Assembly: GCF_949987535.1 (NCBI RefSeq)
Contig: NC_080066.1
Coordinates: 90,787,600-90,851,599, forward strand
DNA length: 64,000 nt
Direction of reading: 5' to 3'
Source of the DNA: Balaenoptera acutorostrata
Lineage: Eukaryota > Chordata > Mammalia > Artiodactyla > Balaenopteridae
Part shown: in pieces, positions 33,025 through 46,280 of the stretch
Layout of the letters: every line of letters starts with the position of its first letter
Numbering within the stretch: the first letter of the stretch is position 1
Position numbers and translations under genes: made by a program
The notes under the pieces: generated by a model
The model's database searches: none
The model's input: only the letters and a program-made list of their open reading frames with translations
Told to the model about the DNA's origin: nothing

Positions 33025-36000
33025 TTCCTCCTTATCTTATTTGAATAACTAGCTAAAACCAGTGCTATGTTCTACCCCTAGCACTTCCCTGCCCTCTCTT
33101 TCAACACTATGATTGCCCATGAGACCCTCTTCTGTAAGAATTCTTTCTCCATCACCTTCGGCAGAAATCTCTTAGTCCTTGGAAGCCACCTGAATGATAT
33201 GTGACTTATATTTAAAGACATAAAACTAGTTCTGGTAAGTTATCCATTGATCTTGGATGGAGGATCTTAATTTAGTTAACGTATCTCTTAAATTAGATGC
33301 TTGGGGAGCAATGAACTGAATGTAAAGGCATTCTTTGCAACCATGTACTAGGTATATGTTTTATAGAGTGATGTGATTAACATGTGCTTGTTTTGTGAAG
33401 AGGTTGTTACTTTTTGTTTTCCTTAGTACTCCGTAGCATAAAGAGAGTCTGAAACCAAAGAACAGCATGGGCAGTTTTTCACTTTAAGGGTAACTTCCAA
33501 ACAAAGTACATAGATTCATTTTACCCTTGAGTTTTATTTCATGTGGTGTTATGAAAGAATGAACACCCAGATTTGGGGAAACGTTGACAACCCAGGAGCT
33601 ATCTTTCTATTTTTACAACTTATGAAGAGCTAAATGAGGGATAAAATAAAGAGATTAAGGATGAGTAGAACTTTCTCCACAGGAGCCACATGCCCTCCAT
33701 GTGGTCACCTTGTGGTGTTCAGGAACGTTGCCAGGTCTGCTATTCTTCACAGTTTGCCCAAAGGAGAATGCTCATCTCCTCATTTGTTTCCTCTGTTTGC
33801 ACAGGCACATTCTCAGGGCTAATAACGATGAATACTGATATTAGGAGCTCCAATTTTCATTTGAGCATGGATCTTAGTGTCCAAGTTTTACGTATTCTTG
33901 ACACTTTTCTTCACAAGAAAAAATACTTTCTGATTTTATGACACAACTGTAAGCATCTTGAAAACAGCTACCTTTCTTTATACACATCTGTACTAATTGC
34001 AGTGCTTACCAAGTGCTTTGAACATGGCTGAATTAATTGCTAACCAAATTATCTTACTGTGTCAAGTTTGAAATTGTTAGACTTTTACTTCAATTTTTGC
34101 TGAAGTTTTTGAATGTGTGTGTGTGTGTTTAAGTTTATGTTTCTCTGTGTGTACTCAATAAATAAAGAATCAGATGATGACTATCTTAGATATCTTCCAT
34201 TTGACTTTCCTGATCCAATTTCCACTCTTCTTCAAAATGCTCTCTATCCCAGAGGGCTGCCTGTTTGAATTACATCACTATGTTCCTTCTGTGTTCCCAT
34301 TAGCATCTATTTGGATTTGGCTAATGGAGATCCTCATTAGGAGATAGGAGACTGATCCTGGGGACTCACATGTGGACAGCTGAAGTAAGAATAGAATGTA
34401 TGTGAGGGAGGATAATTAGGTCTTAGAATGCTTTGGGAAAAGAAGAAAACCCCTTACCACTGGGTATTGCTGTTGAAATATCTTGTGAAATTTTTTTTTT
34501 CTTGTGAAATTTTTAAAGTTAACAACAGAGAGATTATCTGCTTGACCCTTGTATGTGGATATATAAAGCAGAGATCAATCAGTCAATGAACAAGTGTCAA
34601 ATTTCCTTCCACTCTGGGTGTACCACCATGTTGAGCTGAGGTTCTAGGAGGGAAACTGAAGCAGATTCTTTCTCATACTAAATTTTGTTGGAGGTCTTAG
34701 TAAGACCCATAAACTTTTTGAAGAAAAATTGCCCAACATTAAGTATACTATCCAAAGACTTTTAAAAAATTAATCTACATTTTGTACTTGTGTACTCTGG
34801 AGATATTTTTTTTCCATTGTCAATCAAATGAAAATTTATTTTTTAGGTGAGTTTTAGGTATCATATAATAAAAATATTCATTTTGAACCCAAAGAGTATA
34901 TATAATAACAAATAATAAAAACATAAAGGTCAAGAAAGAGCTTACAAACAATTCAGAAAAAAATATACCAAGAAAACCAAACAAGTTAGTTCAAGGATTT
35001 TCTCCTATAAGACAAATCAGAAATGAGAAAGGAGCAGAGGCAATCAGAAGCAGAAGTTTTGTGATAATGGTGACAAGGAGAATAGGTGAGGGTTTTATGA
35101 ATTGGCCAAAGATTCTTAATCCTTAAGACTCATGAGTCTAGCACAAGGCTGGAAAATACACTGAAAGAATTTGTATCCTCCCTCCAATTACTTAGTAGCA
35201 CCCCACACACAGTAGGTGCCCAATACAAATACAGTAGGTGTTTGTTAAATGTCAAAAATGCTAAATTTGCCTGCATGAGGTTCAAATGTTCAGTGCCTGG
35301 CAGCAGGATGAGCTGTCCAATGGCAATCTCTTCAGCTGAGTTCCGACCCCCTACTAGTTCTAGGTGAGAATGTGCTATTATTCAGATCAAGATGGATCAC
35401 AGGACCTAGTGAGTTTCTTAATATGCCAAGAACCTGGCATATTAGTTCTGCATATTAAGGACTTGTATAATATTTCCCACATTTACCTATCACTTAAATC
35501 TTCTGTCATGCTGTAAAACTAGAAATATTACACATCTTCCTCCAGTATCTCAGTTCCCACTGGGCTAGGATAAGAGAGAAAAAAGAATAACAGTGTGAAA
35601 ATGATGCTTAAGACAGAAATCAGGATGGAAGGGGAGAGGAGAAACAAGTTCATCCTGGTTTAAAGATTTCTTTAACATCTAATTTCCTTCTTACCTGCAG
35701 GCAGTTTTCCAAAGGTGCACATTTAACTTCTAGGATAAATATGAAACTTGAAACTTGAAACCACTGGCACTGTGGCATAAATTAAATAAGGGGCAAATGG
35801 AGAGTGATTTGTTTTTCTCCTGGAATAAGACCCCAGTACTCCTCCAAGGTTGTGTGAAAGGCTGAAGAATCTGTGGTACAAATACTTTAATTAGCTGACA
35901 GCATGTGGGGTGAATTACATTTGATCTCTGTTCAAGATGCTTGTATAAAAAAGGACTTAATTGTCTCATTTTTTAAAGGATAATGGATGGATGGAGGAGG

Positions 36001-36159
36001 ATGATATCTTGAGAATTTATTCATTTAAAACAGTGATTGCAATATTGTTCTGAAAAGTAGAATATAACATGAAGAACGTTGTAGAGAAAGTATGTAGGTG
36101 TCCCCAGCCTCTGGGGATTCTTTGCACCTTTGCCCTTCTGGCTGGTTGTGAAGCTAACA
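33025..36159. other. No gene seen; mostly unique sequence
   Basis: No coding signal or recognisable young repeat. Short open frames (33634-33941 plus; 35730-35969 minus) have no recognisable product and no supporting context. A short (GT)n lies at 34114-34131. A weak L2- or MIR-like 3' end (agtaggtg... tttgttaaatg) lies at about 35180-35255. 34478-34520 holds a small tandem copy of cttgtgaaattttt. Confidence 0.6.
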
Positions 36160-36850
36160 TCTCTCCATCAAACAGCTCCATAACTTTTGGCCCTTGTCAT
36201 CTTTTGCCAGCAAGAATGTGATAGTCTCTTAATTGGTCTCTCTGCCTTGGGTTTTATCTTCTTCCTTCTTCTGTCTACCAATCTACAGCCAGAGTGTTCC
36301 ACCAATAATGATAATGTGACTGGGCTCTTCCTTATTTGAAAACCTTTCAATGCTGCCCTGCAAGACAAACTACAAGATTCACATGGACTTGAAATGCCTT
36401 GGCTGGCTCTCAGCATCATCATCCTCTACTCTCTGTCTTGTACATTATGCCTCAGTAGCACCTGATTACTGAAAAGTCTGTGATGAAATCACATTTTTTC
36501 TCTCCAAATTTCTGCTTATGCCATCTCATATCCAAGGATGTTCTTTTCCTCTCTCTTGCTCTCTCTTCCCCAATTTTTGTATTTGTCCTTTAACTAAACT
36601 AAGTCATTACTTCTTCCCACCTTCCCACCTTCCTCCTATCTGCATGAGCTGCCCCTCATTGATGTCTCCATATGATCCTGTAAGTAGTCTATCAAAGCAG
36701 TTCTCCCACTATCTTATAAGTGTCTATGAAAAATTCCCCATTAGATGGTGAGTTCCTTAAGAACAGGCCGTATGTTTATTCAGCATCCAGCCTCTAGTGC
36801 AGGACAGAACAGGTGCTCATTAAATGCTTGTTCAATGAATGAGTGAATGA
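36160..36850 (+). mobile_element. L2 (LINE2) 3' UTR fossil
   Basis: The order of landmarks fits an L2 3' end on the plus strand: aacctttcaatgctgccctg, the ccttggctggctctcagc region, a Pro/Cys-type pyrimidine stretch, ttccttaagaacagg, a tgctcattaaatgcttgttcaatg block and the terminal (GAATGA) repeats at 36830-36850. Diverged, as expected for this ancient family; the left edge is approximate. Confidence 0.65.
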
Positions 36851-37211
36851 AAATATGTTTTCTTCTATTGGTTCAACAATATTATATATAGTAAAAGTAA
36901 CGTTTTACCAAATATTCAAGTGAGGCAGGTGTAAATAAATCACACACTCACACATGACTAACATTTGTGGAGTGAAATGCCACAAAAAATTAAATTGCTG
37001 AGAAAGAGACTTGGACACATGTGCTATCCAATGTAATTGCATGTATTTAACATTTCACTTAATTGTAGCTATCATCCAGAATGCGTCTTTGTCCTACCTA
37101 TATTATGGTTTAGAGAACCTGGCCACTTATCTAGTCACATTTAAAGGAGAGGAAGGTGCCTTGTCCAAACAGATATGACTCTAGCTCTGAGCTTCTCTAA
37201 CACTATTACAC
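36851..37211. other. No feature recognised
   Basis: AT-rich sequence without an open frame of note or a repeat that I can name. Confidence 0.5.
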
Positions 37212-37672
37212 ATCTATATCTTGGCTATTGTAAATAATGTCACTATGAATATTGGGGTGCATGTATCTTCTTAAATTAGTATTGGATGGACCTAGAGGGT
37301 ATTATGATTAGTGAAATAAGTAAGACAGAGAAAGACAAATACTATATGTGATCATTTATATGTGGAATCTAAAAAATAAAATAAAAACTAGCAAATATAA
37401 CAAAAGAGCAGACTCACAGATATAGAGAACAAAATAGCGGTTACCCATGGAGAGAGGGAAAGGGAGAGGGGCAATATAGGGGTAGGGGATTGAAAGGCAC
37501 AAATTAGTATGCATAAAATAAGCTACAGGGATATATTGTACAGCACAGGAAATATAACCAATATTTTTTAATAACTTTAAATGGAATATATTCTGTAAAA
37601 ATACTGAATCACTCTGTTGTACACCTGAAACTAACAATATTGTAAGTTAACTATACTTCAATAAAAAAAAAC
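37212..37672 (+). mobile_element. 5'-inverted (twin-primed) L1 3' end
   Basis: 37276-37672 is the last part of ORF2 and the 3' UTR of an L1 on the plus strand, ending in ataaaaaaaaacc. 37212-37275 is an L1 segment in the opposite orientation (cttggctattgtaaataatg) that lies about 130 bp further upstream in ordinary L1s (compare 46050-46216). This is the structure left by twin priming. No flanking duplication was found. Confidence 0.75.
37456..37488 (+). other. G-quadruplex motif in L1 3' UTR
   Basis: Five G3-G4 tracts with loops of 3, 3, 7 and 2 nt (gggaaagggagagggg, then gggg ta gggg). On the L1 sense strand. Confidence 0.6.
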
Positions 37673-37675
37673 CCC

Positions 37676-38464
37676 ACCATTTTGCAAATACCCAAATAAT
37701 GCTGATGCTACTGGCTCTTGGCCCTCACTTTGTGTGGCAAGGATAGAGAGCACCTCAAGTCCATGTAGAGTAAAATGGCTTGCAGGGAATTTAATGTCAA
37801 AGTATTTTATTTTTGTGCACATAACTAACCTGAGAGTTTCTGCCTCTTTGTGTTAATATCTAAGTAGATTTCAGCTGATATTGTTGACCCATAGTTTGAT
37901 GATCAAGTATTTTTCATGATCTAATTGAGTTCTGAATATTGCAAGTGTTTTTCTCAACAACTTCAGAAATTTTCATTATTTTATTTTATTTTTATTGTTT
38001 TTATGTTATATTATTTGGCACTGCTTAATTTTTTTGGTACCAAGCCCAGGTTTTTGAGTCACATAGGAGGCCTCTCTAGATTTACAAACCATATAGATGA
38101 ATCAAAATAGCAGTGTTTTGGGAAAGGTCCTGTTCAGTATAGAAACTTAGGAGGAAATGACCAAAATGTGATAATATTCCAGATTATAAAGGAAAGGGGA
38201 ATTCAATGAGATTAAAATAAATTAACCTGAGGAAATCTAAGCCAGATCCAGATAAATCAAAATGAAAAGAAACTATTGGAAAAGAAGTCTAAGAAGAAAA
38301 TAAAATACAAATGTTTAGAAGGTTGGTGTTCTAAGATAAAAATACTCAAAATTATATATGTGAGGAGAAGAGCCAAGAAAAAGAATAAGACACAAATTAG
38401 GCTAACCCTCAAATTTGACAGAGTTTAAAACCAAAGAGAATAACCTTATAAAATAGGTGTGCCA
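37676..38464. other. No gene seen
   Basis: AT-rich sequence without a recognisable repeat. The open frame at 37925-38110 has no recognisable features. Confidence 0.5.
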
Positions 38465-38590
38465 CCACCATCAGGCACAAAAGCCTTTCTAAGTGCATTA
38501 TCTATCTTATCTCACTTAATTTCCTCAACAACCCCATGGGGTAGGCCCTTTTATTAAAGCCAGATGACTAGAAAAGAATAAAATTACAAT
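38465..38590 (-). mobile_element. MIR SINE fossil
   Basis: The stretch atcttatctcacttaatttc followed by ctcaacaaccccatggggta is the MIR core read in reverse complement. Diverged; edges approximate. Confidence 0.65.
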
Positions 38591-38694
38591 GCTATTTAAC
38601 AAGCTCTTAGGAACTAAGTGGTGCAATAGCCTACTTTTTAAAATATAGCCCTTTCTGAGATTCTGTAATAAAAATAAGAATTACTCATTTCATT

Positions 38695-38885
38695 AACATT
38701 TATTGGGCAAGTAATAAGAAGGCATAGGTGAAAGGATATTACATATATTATTTAATTTTAATAACAAGCCTATGAGTTAGGAGCTACTATTGTTTTCATT
38801 TTACTGATGAGGGAATTGAGATTTAGTGAGGCTACATAACTATCCAAAATCACCCAACTAGTAAGAAACAGAACCAGGACTCAAA
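38695..38885 (-). mobile_element. MIR SINE fossil
   Basis: The reverse-complement MIR order is clear: ttattgggcaag, attatttaattttaataac, ttttactgatgaggga, ttgagatttagtgaggc, aactagtaagaaacagaacc and aggactcaaa. Confidence 0.75.
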
Positions 38886-39039
38886 GTTTTCCTGACAGCA
38901 GTTGGTTTGTTTCCAGTTTTGTAATATTTTTAAAAAAGGCTGTATCCTTAGGCACATCCTGGTGAACAAAAGTTCCTTTAGTTATATACGTTATATTGAT
39001 AGAGCATAAGAAATATACATGTTCAAGTCTGCTATGAAA

Positions 39040-39440
39040 TGCCAATCCACATTTCACAGAAATTATACAATTTACACTCCCTTCAAAAGTGAATCAGAAT
39101 TCTACATTCTTGCCAATACTTGATACATTCTGACAGTTTAATTTTTGCTAATTTTGTGGGTTTACTTGTCTTTCCTCTGGTTAATAATGAGATTGAATAT
39201 TTTCAAATGTTTTAAGATCATTTTTTATCCATCATTTATGAGGTTCCTATTGGTTCCACCTGCCCCATTTTTCTACTGGGGTTTCTTTTTCTTTTTGATT
39301 CACAGTGTTTATACATACTATACACTAATTATGTGTTGTTTATATGTATTGCAAATATCTTCAAGTTTGTAGCATTTTTATTCATTCTCTAAATGGTCTC
39401 TTTTAACAAAGAGAAATTGTTGAATGTTTTCTTTTTTGCA
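39040..39440 (-). mobile_element. Old L1M 3' ORF2 fragment
   Basis: The plus strand reads as a decayed reverse complement of the ORF2 C-terminal region (cttgccaatacttgatac, ttggttccacctgcccca). The plus ORF 39145-39372 is its antisense and was not called. Confidence 0.5.
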
Positions 39441-40449
39441 TTTCCCCACTCACTGACTTATTTCCTGAGATCACCTCCCAAGTAAATAATGTCCCCAAAT
39501 TCTTGGTTCAGGTTTGGTTTTGGCTATAACCCAAACTGTTCTACAAAGCAGACCCTCAGGATAAGATCTAAAACTAGATCACTTGCTAGTCATATGGTGG
39601 AAGGTCTCTGTTACTGGTAGTCAGTAGGATGGCGATGATCATTTGTATGCTGCAGCATCACACTTACTAAGACTCTTGACTATGACTTCCTGGGAAGAAG
39701 CAAAGGTGAAGGAGAAAAGGCTGGCTTGTATATAGTTCCAGCATTTGAAATATATGGGGGCAATGTTGATCAGGATAATGAAGTTGGCTGGACTTTGTTA
39801 ACTATCTTGGAAGCAGTAAAAAAGAGAGAAGTTCGTGTCACTCAAACATTAACTTAGGGATTGTTGTGAGAGGCAGATGGCCTCTGTTGAGTATTTAAAG
39901 AGACCCTCATCTCCTGCAGCTCGAGGGCAAAATGTACTGAAAATCGGGATTAATATTAGATTCCACAGATGGCAAGAGTTAAGAAGAAGATGAATTAATA
40001 GCCATGACAAATCTCCTATGCTAAAAACAGTGTCCTGATAGAGGAGATGGGACCATGAATTCTGGGGTGGAGATACTTGAAAATCCTGAGCTCCTAGATT
40101 GCGCTAAACCCTATGGGCCAGCAGAAGAAGCCCCCTACCTCTTTGTGAGAGTAGATCAGACTTAAATGGCTTAGAAACCATGAAAACATTCACAAGATGA
40201 GCTTGTTCTCCTTAATACAAAACAATTAAATAAAATCAATATAATACAATAAAATCAATGTCTCACCTCATTGATAGTATTTAGACTCTTGGAGCCAGTC
40301 CTGATACACTGCTGGAATGATACCTTGCAGCTTGGAAATGATGCTTCCATATATCCTAGAAACCCTTTCAGGGAGTTAACAAGGTTAAATTATTTTCATA
40401 ATAATACTAAGATTAATTTTGAATATTCTATTTTGTTGACATTTCCACT
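39441..40449. other. Unassigned; possible LTR 3' end at about 39450-39560
   Basis: 39460-39560 resembles the end of ERV-L-class LTRs such as that at 52170-52265 (gagatcacctcccaagtaaa, then a ...cccaaattcttgg... stretch). 39560-40449 has no gene or repeat that I can name; 40210-40262 is A-rich. Confidence 0.35.
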
Positions 40450-41460
40450 GATAGTGCCAAAGCAATAGTGTATCAAATTGCTGGTGTCTTAGCAAAAATC
40501 AAGGCAGTGGCACCAAACTGTTCTAGAATTCTCCACTGCCAATTTTAAAAGTCAGTTTTCCAAGAGATGCTCTTGAGGAAGCAATCAAAATTATTAATCT
40601 TAAAAATCTTGATACTAGAGTACATGTCTTTTAAATACTCTATGTGACAAAATAGTAAGTATGCATAGAGCTTTTGCTGCATACCAAAGTATGATCATTA
40701 TATCAAGGAAAAGCACTTCTGCAATTATTTCACTTGAAAGTTGAACAAGCCTCTTTAAGGGAACAGCGTTTTTCCTTGAAATAACAACTGACAGGAAAAA
40801 GATAGTTATTCAGACTTTGTTATTTTGCAGTCATTTTCTCAAAAATTAACAAAGTAAGCCTGCCATTTCAAAGAAAACAACTGACTGTATTTGTTGCCAA
40901 TGATGAAATTTTAAGTTTAAAGTAAAAGTTATAATTGTGGGAAACTTGTATATGATTACATCTTGAGCTTGAACACTTCCCAATACCTCAACACTTTTTG
41001 AGGAGATCAGGGATTTCATTAAAGAATGTGATTTTATTAATATTGTATAATTAAATGAGTAAACATTTAGAAGATCTGCTTAACTCATTGAGCTAATATT
41101 TTCTAAATGGGTCAATGTATGATGTTTCAAGATCATGCATGACAAAGATTTATTTAAAAGTTCACAGTGAGCCAGTAAATTTTAATGTAACAGAGGATGA
41201 AAAGTTCATGGAAATTATTTCAAATTCCACATCACAATTATGTTTTAAGGAACTACTGCTTGTCAAGTTTTAGTGTAGTACTAAAGGATATTCACAACTA
41301 TCCAAAAGGGCCATTATAATCTTCCTCCCTGTTCAAACTACATATTTTGTGAAGCTGGATTTTCTGTACATTCTTCAACCAAAACAATATATTACTACAG
41401 ATTGAATCCCAAAGCATAAAATGTAGCTATCTTCTACTGAGTCAGATATAAAAAAGATGT
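40450..41460 (+). pseudogene. hAT transposase relic (ZBED5/FAM200-like)
   Basis: A decayed plus-strand hAT-superfamily transposase. 40450-40510 reads DSAKAIVYQIAGVLAKIKAV, the block that follows the second catalytic Asp in domesticated hAT relatives such as ZBED5 and FAM200. Next come CSRILHCQF, then LCDKIVSMHRA (about 40638-40672), where the equivalent of the HTEVRW block is degraded. At the end, 41290-41420 holds the C-terminal dimerisation region (GYSQLSKRAIIIFLPVQTTY, then FCEAGFSVHSSTKTIYYYRL) with one frameshift between the two parts. Many stops lie in between. The N-terminal BED finger and terminal inverted repeats were not seen. It could be a DNA-transposon copy or a decayed retrocopy of a ZBED-type gene; no intron evidence or poly-A tail settles which. 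Confidence 0.7.
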
Positions 41461-41918
41461 AAAATAATGCCACTATCCTCACTACTTTTTTTTTTTTTTA
41501 AGTGCTTCATCACTCCCCTCCTTGCGGTAAAGGTCCTAGTGTAGGGAAGAAAAAAACACTTTCAAGGGAACAGAGCCAGCTAGAGCCTGACCCTCAGGAC
41601 TTGTGCTCCAGGAATTTGGGAGCAGACCCTGCCCCTGATGGAGTGGTGATGGCCACTGAGCAGAGAGGAACTCCCAGCTCACACCCTGCACAGGCTGTAG
41701 CTCCTCCATCTCCAGCCACACCCCCAACCAAGATGATAGCTGCCAGCACACCATACAGAAAGAAGTGACTGGCATCAACATTAAATACAGCCCTCCCACC
41801 AAAAGCACTGGGGGCACACAGTCTGCATAGGGACACTCCCATGTAAGAACATGCCTTCAAGACCATAATAGGTAAGTGTTTCACCTAAACTCATAGAAGC
41901 AGGGAAACTTAATTAAAA

Positions 41919-42830
41919 TGAAGAGGCAGAGGAACTAATTCAATTGAAAGAGCAAGAGAAAACCCCTGAAAAAATAAATAATGAAACAATTTACCAAATA
42001 AACAATTTAAAACGTTGGTAATAAAAATGCTAACTGAATTAGGGAAGAGAATTGATCTAAACACAGATCATTTTAACAAGGAACTAGAAAAGATAAAAAA
42101 TACCCAATCAAAAATAGATAAATCGGTATCTGAATTTAAAAACACTCTATAAGGAATAAATAGCAGACTAAGACACAGAAGAACATGTAAGTGATCTGGA
42201 AGATGGAATTATGGAAATCGCCTATCATAACAGCAGACATAAAAAATTTAAAAAAATTTTTTAAAAGTAATATATGATTTTTAGTTTTTTAAGGAACCTC
42301 CAGATCTCTAGGACAACATTAAATGTGCCAACATTTGCATTATGGAGGTTCCAGACAGAGGAGAGAAAGAGAAGGAGATTGAAAATGTATTTGAATAAAT
42401 TATGTCTGAAAACTTCCTAAACCTAAAGAAGTAAACAGATATCCAGGTACAGGAAGCACAGAGAGTTCCAAACAAGATGAGCCCAAACACATGCATACCA
42501 AGACATATAATAATTAAAATGGTAAAAGTTAAAGATAGAGAATTCTAAAGCCAGCAAGAGAAAAACAAAGAGTCAGATATAAGGGAATCCCCATAAGACT
42601 ATTAGCTGATTTCTCTGCAGAAACTTTGCAGGCCAGAAGGGAGTGGCATAATATATTCAACACACTGAAAGGGAATAACCTGCAACCTAGGATACTCTAA
42701 CCAGAAACATTATCATTTAGAATAGGAGAGATAAAGAACTTCTCAGACAAGCAAAAACTAAAAGAATTCATCAATACTAAACCTACCCTAAAAGAAATGT
42801 TGAAGGGTCTTTTTTAAATGGAAAAAAATA
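41919..42830 (+). pseudogene. L1 ORF1 relic
   Basis: Starts MKRQRN at 41920-41940 and hits a stop almost at once. Downstream DNA still follows ORF1 order: coiled-coil region (42000-42180), RRM region (42280-42420) and C-terminal domain (42630-42820, ending near aatgttgaagg). No usable frame remains. Confidence 0.65.
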
Positions 42831-43289
42831 AGAATCTGTAGGAAAGGGAAAATCCCATCAGGAAAGGCAGATATATGTTAAGGATTGAAGATCACTTAAA
42901 TAATCCAGTAAGTAGATTAAAAGACAGAAAAATGTAAAAGCAACTATAACTACAATAAACAGTTAAGGAATAAGCCTGAAGAAGTAAAATAGGAAATCAA
43001 AACCAAAATGTGGGAGAGGGGAATAAAAATGTATCTTTTAGTATGTGTTTGAACTTAAATGACTGTCAGTTTAAATCAAGTATATATTATTATGGGTCAA
43101 CATATGAACCCCGTGGTAACCACAAATCAAAAACCTACAATAGATACATCAAAGCCAAAAAGCAAAGAACCCAAGAATACTACTGAAGAAAATCATCAAA
43201 CCAAGATGGGAGAAACAAAAAGAAGAAATAAACATAGAAAAACTACAAAAACAACTGGAAAACAAGTAATAAAATGGCAATAAGTATGT

Positions 43290-46280
43290 ATCTATCAATA
43301 ATTAACTTTAAATGTTAATGGACTAAATGCTCCAATCAAACACATAGTGTGGTTTATTGGACAAAATAACAAGACCCTTTAATATGCTGCCTACAAGAGA
43401 CTCACTTCAGGGCTAAAAACACACACATACTGATAGTGAGGGGATGGAAAAAGATATTTCAAACAAATAGAAATGAGAAGAAAAATATGGGTAGCAATAC
43501 TCATATCAGACAAAATAGACTTTAAAACAAAGGCTATAAAAAAAGACAAGGGCATTATATAATGATAAAAGGATCAATACAAGAAGAGGATATCATACTT
43601 GTTAACATATACACATCCCAAACAGGAGCAATTAAATATTTAAAGCAAATACTAACAAACATAAAAGGAGAAATTGACAATAATACAATAATAGTAGGGG
43701 ACTTTTACATCCCACTAACATCAGTGGACAAATCAGACAGAAAAATACAGTAAGTGGAAAAAAGAAAATATCTCAAGACAAATGAAATGGAAACAACTTT
43801 CCAAAATCTATGGGATGCAGCAAAAATAGTTCTGAGAGGGAAGTTTGCATCAGTACAGACCTTCCTCAAGAAAAAAGAAAAATCTCAAACAACTTAACGT
43901 ACCACCTACAAGAAATAGAAAGAGAAGAACAAAGTCCAAAGTCAGCACAAGGAAGGAAATAATAAAGATCAGAGAGGAAAAAATAAAATAGAGATTAACA
44001 ACAACAACAACAACAAAAAGGTCCCTGAAACCAAGAGCTGGTTTTTTGAAATGATAAACAAAATTGATAAACTTTTAGCCAAGCTCACCAAGAAGAAAGA
44101 GAGAGGACCTAAATAAACAAAATAAGAAATGAGGAGAAATAACAACTGATACCACAGAGATTAAAAAATCATAAAAGAATACTATGAAGTTATATGACAA
44201 CAAATTTGACAGCCTAGAGAAATGGACAAATTTCTAGAAATATACAGCCTGCCAAGAATGAATCAAGAGGAAACAGACAATTTGAACAGACCAGTCAGTA
44301 AAAGTGAAACTAAATTTGTAGTATGAAAACTCCCAGCAAACAAAAGTCTAGAACCAGAGAGCTTCACAGGGAAATTCTACCAAACATATAAAGAAGAGCT
44401 AATACTTATCCTTCTTAAACTATCCCAAAAAACTGAAAAGGATGAAACATTCCCAAATCTATTCTACTAGGCCACAATTACCCTGATACAAAAACCAGTC
44501 AAAGACACTACAAAAAAAGAAAATTACAGGCTAATATCTTTGATGAATATGGATGTAAAAATCCTCAACAAAATATTAGCAAGCCGAATCCAAGAATATG
44601 TAAAAAGGATCATACACAGTGAACAAGTTGGATTTATTCCAGGGTCACAAGGATGCTTCAACATTCACAAATCAATCAGTGTAATACACCACATTAACAA
44701 AAGGAAGGATAAAAATCACACAGTCATCTCAATAGATGCAGAAAAACAAGCATTTGACAAAATTCAACATTCATTCATCAAAAAACTCACATCAAAGTGG
44801 GTTTGGAGGGAACATATCTAAACATAATAAAGACCATTTACAACAACCAACAGCCAACATCACACTCAGTGGTGAAAAGCTAAACGCCTTCCTGCTAAAT
44901 TCCAGAACAAAACAAGAATGCCCACTCTCACCACTTCTATTTACACAGTATTGGAAGTTCTAGCCACAGCAATCAGACAAGAAAAATAAATAAAGATATC
45001 CATATTGGAAGGGAAGAGGTAAATCTTTCACTATTTGCAGATGACATGATACCTTATCTAGAAAAACACAGTCTCCAACCCCAAAATATTAGAACTAATA
45101 AATGAATTCATCAAGGTTGCAGGATACAAGATTAATATACAGAAATCTGTTGCATTTCTATACACTAATAATGAAATATCAGAAAGAGAAAGTTAAAAAA
45201 AATTCTGTTTAAAATCACATCAAAAACAATAAAATACCTAGGTATAAACTTAACCACGGAAGTGAAAGACCTATACTATGAAAACTGTAAAATACTGATG
45301 AAGGAAATTGAAGATGATACAAAGAAATGGAAAGATACTTAGTGGCTTGGATTGGAAAAATTAATATTATTAAAATGTTCATACTATCCAAAGCAATCTA
45401 CAGATTTAATACAATCCCTATCAAAACACTTACGTTTTTCACAGAACTAGAACAAATAATCCTAAAATTCATATGGAACCACAAAAGACCCCGCATTACC
45501 AAAGAAATCTTGAGAAAAAAGAACCAAGTTGCAGGTATCACCCTCCCTGACTTCAATCTATACTACAAAGACACAGTAAGCAAAACAGTGTGGTACTGGC
45601 ACAAAAACAGACACATAGAGCAATGGAACAGAATAGAGAGCCCATAAATAAACCCATACACCTATGATCAAATAATCCATTGATAAAGTAGACAAGAACA
45701 TACAATGGAGAAAAGACAGTTCCTTCAACACGTGGTGTTGGAAAAACTGGGCAGCCACATGTAAAACAATGAGATTAGAACATTTCCTATATATACATTT
45801 CCTATATTCTTATATACAAGAATAAACTCAAAATGTTTTAAAGACCTAAATGTAAGACCTGAAGCCATAAAACTGGAGAAAAAGAAATCTTTGAATGCTG
45901 TTCATGGGAATGTAAATTGTTGCAGCCACTATGGAAAAGAGTATAGAAGTTCCTCAAAAAACTAAAAATAGAGTTGCCATATGATCCAGCAATTCCACTC
46001 CCAGGTGTATATCTTGAAAAAATGGAAACACTAATTCAAAAAGATACATGCACCCCAATGTTCATAGCAGCACTATTTACAGTAGCCAAGACATGGAAGC
46101 AACCCAAGTGCTCATCAATGGATGATTGAATTAAAAAGGTGTGGTATAGATATACAATGAAATATTACTCAGCCACAAAAAAAGAATAAAATTCTGCCAT
46201 TTGCAGCAATGTTAATAGACCTAGAGAATAGTATGCTTAGTGGATGTCAGACAAAGACAAATACTATATGATGTAACTTA
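43290..46280 (+). pseudogene. L1 ORF2 relic with two large internal deletions
   Basis: Endonuclease part: 43562-43753 (IIVGDFYIPLTSVDKSD, where the GDFN box Asn is Tyr). The sequence then jumps at about 43755 straight to the linker (ETTFQNLWDAAKIVLRGKF). RT: 44540-44821 ([22 protein letters not shown]), and FADDMIPY is encoded near 45028. 45327-45647 is the thumb. At about 45895 roughly 480 bp are missing, and the frame resumes in the Cys-rich end. A (CAA)n run lies at 43999-44020. Confidence 0.78.

Noticed and set aside
33634..33941. Two overlapping plus-strand frames (62 and 83 codons)
   Set aside because: No recognisable domain, no splice or promoter context, lengths expected by chance.
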